A DNA stretch of 39,550 bases. It comes from Candidatus Binataceae bacterium (lineage in GTDB: Bacteria > Desulfobacterota > Binatia > Binatales > Binataceae). The stretch lies in assembly GCA_030041155.1 (NCBI GenBank), contig JASHOJ010000033.1, forward strand, positions 1 to 39,550, given 5' to 3'. Below the pieces are notes generated by a model, which saw only the letters and a list, made by a program, of their open reading frames with translations, was not told where the DNA came from and made no database searches. The translations under genes and the position numbers were made by a program. Shown here piece after piece: positions 34,532-39,550 of this stretch; position 1 is the stretch's first letter, and each line of letters starts with the position of its first letter.

Positions 34532-34666
34532 TCCGGATTTTCACCGCGCTATAAAAGAAACCTATACCGATAGCGGCCGGCTCGAGTGGTTCCGTCGCGC
34601 ATCGATGCAAATCCGACTTGTCGCGTGCTAGAAGCATCGCAGGGCGGCAGCCGCCCGCCAAAGTGC

Positions 34667-35902
34667 ATGGCTATCGGAGAAGGAAATCCAGAAATAAAGG
34701 CTAGCCGCAGCCAGGCGGCCGACCAGATCGGAACTGCTGGCGAGAACGCGCCATGGTTCAATCGAAATCTCGCGGCAATGTGCGTCGCCAGCTTCCTCTC
34801 CGACCTCGGGCACGAGATGTCGACGGCGATCCTGCCGTTGTTCCTGACCGTCATCGGCGCATCTCCTTCGGCGCTGGGATTTATCGAGGGCGCGTCAGAC
34901 GGCGCTGCGACGTTCGCCAAGCTGATGGGCGGGCGAATTGCCGATCGTCGTGGCGTGCGCCAGAAAGTAGCAAGTTTGGGATATTTCATCACCGGACTTG
35001 CAACCGGATCATTTTCCATCGCCACCACCTGGGTCGAACTTCTGATTGCGCGCACGGTCGGATGGTTTGGCCGGGGAACCCGTGGGCCATCGCGAGATAA
35101 CCTGCTGGTCGAATCGGTGCCGCGCGCGCGGCTTGGTACCGCGCTGGGACTTCACCGATCGGCCGACACGATCGGCGCCATTCTGGGGCCGCTTATAGCG
35201 ATGTTCCTGATCCATCGAATCGGGTTTCGCGCGATTTTCCTGATCACACTCGTGCCGGGTGTGCTTGCGGGCGTGGTGTTTCTGTTTTTTGTGCGCGAGC
35301 CGCGAATCGAAAGCGCGACGTCGAAGGCGGCGTCCAAAGGGTGGAACGCCGCGCTGCCTCAGCCTTTCCGCGTCTTTCTGGCGACGGTTCTGTTATTTGG
35401 CGCCGGCGATTTCGCCCATAGCATGTTGGTGCTTCGAGCGGCACAGTTGCTCGGCTCGACCGCGAAAGCGATGAGTATAGCGGTTGGTCTTTACGTCATT
35501 CACAATGCCGCGCATGCTCTCCTGTCGTATCCAATCGGGATCGTTGGAGATCGAATCGAGCGCCGTCGCCTGTTGGTAGCAGCTTATCTACTCGCTGCAA
35601 TAGCGGCGAGTGGCTTCGCGATAGGTTCCCGCAATATCACGGTGTTGGCAGTGCTGTTTGCCCTGGAAGGAGCGGTGATGGCCGCGCAGGAGACTCTCGA
35701 TTCAGCGGTTGCGACCGATATGCTGCCCTCTGAGTCGCGTGGCGCGGGCTTTGGCGTGCTGAGCGCGACCAGCGGAGTAGGCGACATGGTCTCGAGCATT
35801 GTCGTCGGCCTCCTGTGGAGCGGAGTCTCCGGGCATGCGGCATTCGTGTACAGCGCGATTTTGAGTCTGCTCGCAGCGGGAATGATGGCTTTGGCTATCT
35901 GA
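34667..35902 (+). CDS. major facilitator superfamily transporter
   Basis: A 411-residue inner-membrane transporter with about 11-12 hydrophobic segments. The MFS loop 2-3 signature appears as GGRIADRRGVRQK, and a central cytoplasmic loop (FVREPRIESATSKAASKGW) divides the two halves. FLSDLGHEMSTAILPLFL and ARTVGWFGRGTRGPSRDNLL are typical of a subgroup of uncharacterised bacterial MFS exporters. The ATG at 34667 is a guess; GTG at 34586 is also in frame and neither has a good ribosome site. It follows crcB by about 135 bases and may be read through from the fluoride operon. Substrate unknown. Confidence 0.88.
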   Translation: MAIGEGNPEIKASRSQAADQIGTAGENAPWFNRNLAAMCVASFLSDLGHEMSTAILPLFLTVIGASPSALGFIEGASDGAATFAKLMGGRIADRRGVRQKVASLGYFITGLATGSFSIATTWVELLIARTVGWFGRGTRGPSRDNLLVESVPRARLGTALGLHRSADTIGAILGPLIAMFLIHRIGFRAIFLITLVPGVLAGVVFLFFVREPRIESATSKAASKGWNAALPQPFRVFLATVLLFGAGDFAHSMLVLRAAQLLGSTAKAMSIAVGLYVIHNAAHALLSYPIGIVGDRIERRRLLVAAYLLAAIAASGFAIGSRNITVLAVLFALEGAVMAAQETLDSAVATDMLPSESRGAGFGVLSATSGVGDMVSSIVVGLLWSGVSGHAAFVYSAILSLLAAGMMALAI

Positions 35903-36706
35903 AGACAAGCGCGGAACGTCCTCCATCGGCTGCGGAAATCTTGCCTGCCGTTCGCGCTAGTGCTTCAGGCAGTCCGGAATCAAGTTTCAACTCGCGCGAT
36001 CCTGCATAAAGAAGAAGACAAAAGCCGGCCATCTGTGGGTGATTCCGAAGGCGACGGAGAAAATCGAGTCGCGCGAACCGGCAGCACCGCATCGGACGAG
36101 CAGCTTGCTGTCAAAGGCTCTCTTCCGGGCGGCGAGAATCCGTGCCCCTCCAATGCGGGCGCGCGTTCAGCGCGTACCCGCAAAAAGCCGCCGCGCCGAT
36201 GAGCGCTCGAATTGCCTGTGCTCGGAGGATCGGCCCTCGGAATGCATAGAGAAGAAAACTGAAGAAGGCCAACAGGAAAATTCTGGCGGATGGCGCAGTC
36301 CGATTCCAACTGCTCTCCGCGTCAACCGGTTGACGGTTGACACTTGAGCGGCGGTTGACAAACGGCGGTTGACGGTCCGTGTCGGTCGAAAGCCCCATAT
36401 CAAACGCTGTTATTTTTCTTGCTGGCTGCGGACCACTTCATGGTCCAGTTCCTAAGGCTACTGACCGCAGTTCCGTCATCGTCATAACTAGCTAACCGGA
36501 GACCTTTGGCTGCGAACCGATTTTGAGAAGCGGACAAGCGGCAAGGTTCATCCACGAATCACCTGTGCAAATATACAACCGAAGTGATGTTGCCCTCGGC
36601 TATCTTATCTGTTTGGCTATTTAGAAAGGCCATCGACATCACGACGGCGATCTTGCCAGGCAGTGATTGATCGATAATTTCGGTCCGCAGGCAGGCGGAG
36701 GTGGTT
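35903..36706. other. gene-poor 800-bp stretch with GTTGAC repeats
   Basis: No credible gene. Several frames are open for 60-110 codons on both strands but lack ribosome sites and family-like sequence; one minus-strand frame (36111-36398) contains a hydrophobic FLLAFFSFLLYAF and could be a gene scrap. A GTTGAC repeat cluster occupies 36321-36373 and a small hairpin GGACCA/TGGTCC lies at 36430-36446. The region separates the MFS gene from the prophage-like segment. Confidence 0.4.
36321..36373. repeat. cluster of CGGTTGAC repeats with 14-bp palindrome
   Basis: GTCAACCGGTTGAC (36321-36334) is a perfect palindrome. CGGTTGAC recurs at 36327, 36334, 36352 and 36366; the last two sit in a CGGCGGTTGACA-like unit with 14-base period. 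This is the layout of a multi-site operator or small iteron set. Confidence 0.6.
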
Positions 36707-37432
36707 GTGAAGGTGGAACCGGGCGGAGAGACGAATCACGATATAGATCCAACGCCCTTGTGGGGGATGGGGATTTCTATGTACCGGGATTGTGGGGCGA
36801 TGGTAGCATCGCTCGCGTGCCTGGAGCAGCCGACTTTCATCGTCGGCTCTTTCTCACGCGCGCGGCTGATGATCGAGCCGGCAGTGATTAAGACGCTACA
36901 TGAGCTGGCGATCGAGGACACATTTGGACTTGCGCTGTGGGCGACACGCTTTAGTTTGCGTGATCGCTGGTGCTTGTCGTTGGCGCGCGACGAGGTGCGC
37001 TGGCATTCCACGCAACCCAGTGCTCAGGGTTGGCGTTTCGAGGGTGTGGGCATCGCATGCGGTCATTTTCCGTTCGATATCGAGCCACTTCAGATCACGG
37101 AGTTTTACTTTGATCCGACTCAGCGCCGCCGAGCGAGCTTCAAGCGCTACGTTCACGAGCGGGTTGAGGAGGAACTGGAAAAATATTGCACCCGGATTGA
37201 AAGCGATGCGCTAGCGGCCGGACTGAAGCGCACTCCGCGCAAGCAGGTAATCAAGCATTTCGACTGGCTCGCGCGTTATCAGGTCCGGGGCGAATCGTTC
37301 GCGTCGATTGCGAAGCATAGTGACTTCCATCTGGCGGGCGGCAGGCAAACGATTCGCAAGGCAGTCATAGATTTGGCGGACTACTTAAGCCTCCGCCTGC
37401 GACCGTCAATTTTTCGGGAGACCCGCCGATAG
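36707..37432 (+). CDS. hypothetical protein with C-terminal HTH-like segment
   Basis: I do not recognise this protein of about 241 residues. GTG starts at 36701, 36707 and 36713 are possible; GGAGGTG at 36697-36703 favours 36707 or 36713. The N-terminal two thirds has no known motif (WGMGISMYRDCGAMVASLAC, then ATRFSLRDRWCLSLARDEVRW). Residues about 150-240 are helical and basic (RRASFKRYVHERVEEELEKYC, KQVIKHFDWLARYQV) and end with GESFASIAKHSDFHLAGGRQ and TIRKAVIDLADYLSL, which resembles a helix-turn-helix. Next to the prophage remnant, it could be a phage or integrative-element DNA-binding protein; that is a guess. Confidence 0.55.
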   Translation: MKVEPGGETNHDIDPTPLWGMGISMYRDCGAMVASLACLEQPTFIVGSFSRARLMIEPAVIKTLHELAIEDTFGLALWATRFSLRDRWCLSLARDEVRWHSTQPSAQGWRFEGVGIACGHFPFDIEPLQITEFYFDPTQRRRASFKRYVHERVEEELEKYCTRIESDALAAGLKRTPRKQVIKHFDWLARYQVRGESFASIAKHSDFHLAGGRQTIRKAVIDLADYLSLRLRPSIFRETRR

Positions 37433-37773
37433 TTTCTTCTTGCGCTTCGTCGATCTCGCTTCGCTGGAGTTGGAGTCGCTGACGGAAATTCCGTCGGACG
37501 AAATATGCGCCAAGCGAGATACCAACTGCACGCTATTCACCGACCGCTGACGGATAAACATCTGCAAAGTATTACGCGAGATACTTTCTTCCGATTGCAC
37601 TGATTTGCGAAGACCGAGACGGAGGTCGCGCCAAGGTCAGCAGATGGGCGCGGGATGCTTCCCTCTAACTGCAGAACTCGGCTGATACTCGCAGCGTCAA
37701 TTTTTTAGCCATGCGGAAAAAGTTGACGCGATCATAGTTCCCTCGCTGCCAACAAAAGTGGATCGTTCGTAGC
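37433..37773. other. intergenic stretch with a 13-bp hairpin
   Basis: 341 bases without a credible gene. It holds a long hairpin: GCGTCAATTTTTT (37694-37706), loop AGCCATGCGG, AAAAAGTTGACGC (37717-37729), 13 pairs with one G-T wobble. The right arm again carries GTTGAC. It lies 44 bases before the ParB-like gene and could be an operator or terminator. Confidence 0.45.
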
Positions 37774-38848
37774 ATGGCGCGAACGAAACGATGCGATGAA
37801 CGGCCAGCCTTGAATGAAGAAGCGGTAATTGTAGACACCGAGTCATCAGAACACGGGGGCGGTCAGGATCAAGAGCGAGCGGAGGGTTCAGCGAAAAGTG
37901 TAGCCGTCGATTCTATGCGCATCCGGGATCGAATCAGGGAACTGCGCAGGGTTGCGGCGCACGATCTGCTCGCCAACCCAAAGAACTGGCGCCGCCACCC
38001 AAAGGCTCATGCGGAAGCTCTGCGCGGACTGCTTGCAGAGGTCGGCTACGCCGACGCCTTGCTCGCGAGAGAATTGCCGGATGGCCGACTGATGCTCATC
38101 GATGGCCACTTACGCAAGGACACCACTCCCGACGCTATCGTGCCGGTGTTGGTGCTTGATCTAGACGAGGCGGAAGCCGACAAGCTTTTGCTCACGCTCG
38201 ACCCGCTCGCGTCGCTGGCGGAGGCGGATGCCGAGCGGATCGGAGCACTGCCCGCGCAGATCGACCAGACGGGTGATCTGCAGCGTAAATGGGAACCGCA
38301 ACCGGCCAACTCTGGAGAATTGGCGGGCATCGTCTCTTATGCGGCGACTCAAGCGTTGCCGAAGACGTCATTCGGCTGATGGCGGGAGAAAGGGCAGTCC
38401 TGTTCCAGACCGATCCGCCGTACGCGGTCGGCTACTCTGGCGGATCGCACCCTCAGAGTTGGGGAAATCGCGGCGCGGTGAACCGAGACAAAAACTGGTC
38501 ACGGCAATATATCGAAGCGCACAGCCCAGACATCGCGAACGCAGAGAAGGCGGGCGTCGAACTGTATCGCAAATTCATCGCTACCGCGATTGAACACGCG
38601 ATCACCGCAACGCGGCTTGGTACACGTGGCATGCCTCCCGTCGCCAGATGATGCTCGAATCAATCTGGAATGAGCTCGTGGCGTTCGTCCACCAACAGAT
38701 CATATGGGTCAAATCTCGTCCAGTCCTGACCTATTCGACCTACGGTTACTCAGCGCCACAGCGGCACGAGTTGACTGGCAAAGACGGTCAACCGCTCACC
38801 CTGATGCAGCTGCTCGAGGCTATCGGAGACATCGGCGATGATGAATGA
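37774..38848 (+). pseudogene. ParB-nuclease-like/DNA methyltransferase fusion, frameshifted and internally deleted
   Basis: Remnant of a phage-type gene joining a ParB/sulfiredoxin-like domain to a DNA adenine or cytosine-N4 methyltransferase. The first frame (37774-38379) holds the ParB part (NWRRHPKAHAEALRGLLAEV, LIDGHLRKDTTPDA, VLDLDEAEADKLLL). The methyltransferase part continues in another frame from about 38289 (GQLWRIGGHRLLCGDSS, FQTDPPYAVGYSGG with the DPPY motif), then in a third near 38605 (AAWYTWHASRRQMMLESIWN, FVHQQIIWVKSRPVLTYS). After that the C-terminal motifs are missing and a short unrelated tail (HELTGKDGQPLTLMQLLEAI) follows. At least two frameshifts and a deletion make it inactive. 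Confidence 0.8.
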
Positions 38849-39550
38849 AGCAGACCAACTCTCAGACAAGCAAAAGCAATACGAGCGCAAGGTGATGCTC
38901 GACCCCGTGCTGTTCGCTTCCCACGTGCTGGGCGCCGATCTCTGGCCCACCGAGGTCGAGATATTGCGGTCGATAAAGAACATCGCCGTACTGCGGTCAA
39001 GGCCTGCCACGGCGTCGGCAAGACGTTTACCCTCGCGGTGGTTACGCTGTGGTGGCTTGCCCGCTATCGCGATGGAGTGGTTCTGACCACCTCACCGACC
39101 CTGCGCCAAGTGCGAACCCAGCTATGGAAGGAGCTCCATCGGCTGGCCGAGAGCGCCAGAACTCCGTATCCCAAGTTGAAAACCACCGAACTCCCGTTTC
39201 GCAACGATCACAACTTCGCAATTGGATTCTCCACCAACCAGGCCGAGAACTTTCAGGATTATCACGGCCGGCATGTCCTGATCATCGCCGACGAAGCGCC
39301 GGGCATCGCCGCGGAGATATAGGACGCGGTCGCGGGCACTATGGCGGGCGGAATCGTTCATATCGTGATGGCCGGCAACCCGACGGTTCCTTCGGGCGCG
39401 TTTTACGATGCGTTCGCCAAGGATCGTTGGCTGTGGCATTGCTTCACCATCAGCGTATTCGACTCGCCGAATCTCAGAGGCCTTAATCTCGATCAGCTGC
39501 TCGCCATGGACCCGATCGAGGGAGGGCCGCTCGACCAGAACGAGTTTCCA
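38838..39550 (+). pseudogene. phage terminase large subunit, broken by a frameshift and a nonsense codon (partial at window edge)
   Basis: Remnant of the ATPase subunit that packages phage DNA. The first frame begins at the ATG at 38838 (QLSDKQKQYERKVMLDPVLF, GADLWPTEVEILRSI). One A appears lost from the run at 38975-38977; restoring it joins SIKEHRRTAVKACHGVGKTF, which contains the Walker A motif. The second frame continues with LTTSPTLRQVRTQLWKELHR, GFSTNQAENFQDYHGRHVLI and the Walker B-like IIADEAPG, then meets TAG at 39320-39322 where a Trp codon would be one base away. The same frame goes on (MAGGIVHIVMAGNPTVPSGA) to the window edge. Two independent lesions mean it is decayed. Confidence 0.85.

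Noticed and set aside
36111..36398. Small membrane protein with segment FLLAFFSFLLYAF on the minus strand
   Set aside because: No ribosome site, odd composition upstream and no family resemblance. It may be a gene scrap, but I cannot support a gene.
39320..39322. In-frame TAG in the terminase read as pyrrolysine
   Set aside because: A separate frameshift in the same gene and a broken neighbouring methyltransferase point to decay; no pyrrolysine genes are present.

Overview
The window looks like a chromosomal segment of a GC-rich (high 50s percent by eye), Gram-negative-type soil or sediment bacterium. It is dominated by catabolic hydrolases, dehydrogenases, a CoA-transferase and an amidohydrolase, with many GTG/TTG starts and clear GGAGG-type ribosome binding sites. 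This profile, with F420-type and MBL-fold enzymes and exported Cys-rich proteins, suggests an uncultivated Binatota-, Acidobacteria- or 'deltaproteobacteria'-like lineage. That is inference: there is no rRNA or other phylogenetic marker except enolase.

Layout. (1) 80-9308: metabolic genes on both strands: HSL-type esterase, type-B carboxylesterase, M20 peptidase, amidase, aldehyde dehydrogenase, an aldo/keto reductase with a probable one-base frameshift, a putative lipoprotein and a SnoaL-like protein. (2) 9309-19778: a secretion-oriented module: AT-rich regulatory region, Crp/Fnr-family regulator, two tandem paralogous secreted Cys-rich proteins, a SurA_N-like/DsbA fusion with a CPYC active site, a third Cys-rich protein fused to a beta-propeller-like region, and a 1077-residue BNR/sortilin-type exported protein with a Pro/Thr linker and an ASH-like C-terminal domain. 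This is the best candidate for an undescribed system. (3) 19946-24520: small HTH protein, Ddn-like protein, then an overlapping operon of carboxylesterase, 2OG-Fe(II) oxygenase-like protein and aspartase/fumarase-like lyase. (4) 24508-30212: amidohydrolase and VOC protein (minus strand), then a family III CoA-transferase gene split by a 2572-bp IS1595-type element. The element has perfect 24-bp terminal inverted repeats and an 8-bp target duplication, and carries a DUF433/PIN-like toxin-antitoxin pair as passenger. Excision in silico restores one 477-codon frame. (5) 30257-35902: MBL-fold hydrolase, enolase, and a fluoride stress locus: fluoride riboswitch, DUF190-CBS protein, CrcB fluoride channel, then an MFS transporter. 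Enolase, the classical fluoride-sensitive enzyme, lies divergently next to the riboswitch. (6) 35903-39550: gene-poor DNA with short GTTGAC-containing repeats, an unknown HTH-like protein, and a decaying prophage fragment (ParB/methyltransferase and terminase large subunit, both broken) running off the window edge.

How they work together: the fluoride locus is a sensor-exporter unit next to its presumed target enzyme. The Dsb-like enzyme sits between disulfide-rich exported proteins that are its plausible substrates. The IS element and prophage remnant show that the right half has been a target for mobile DNA.
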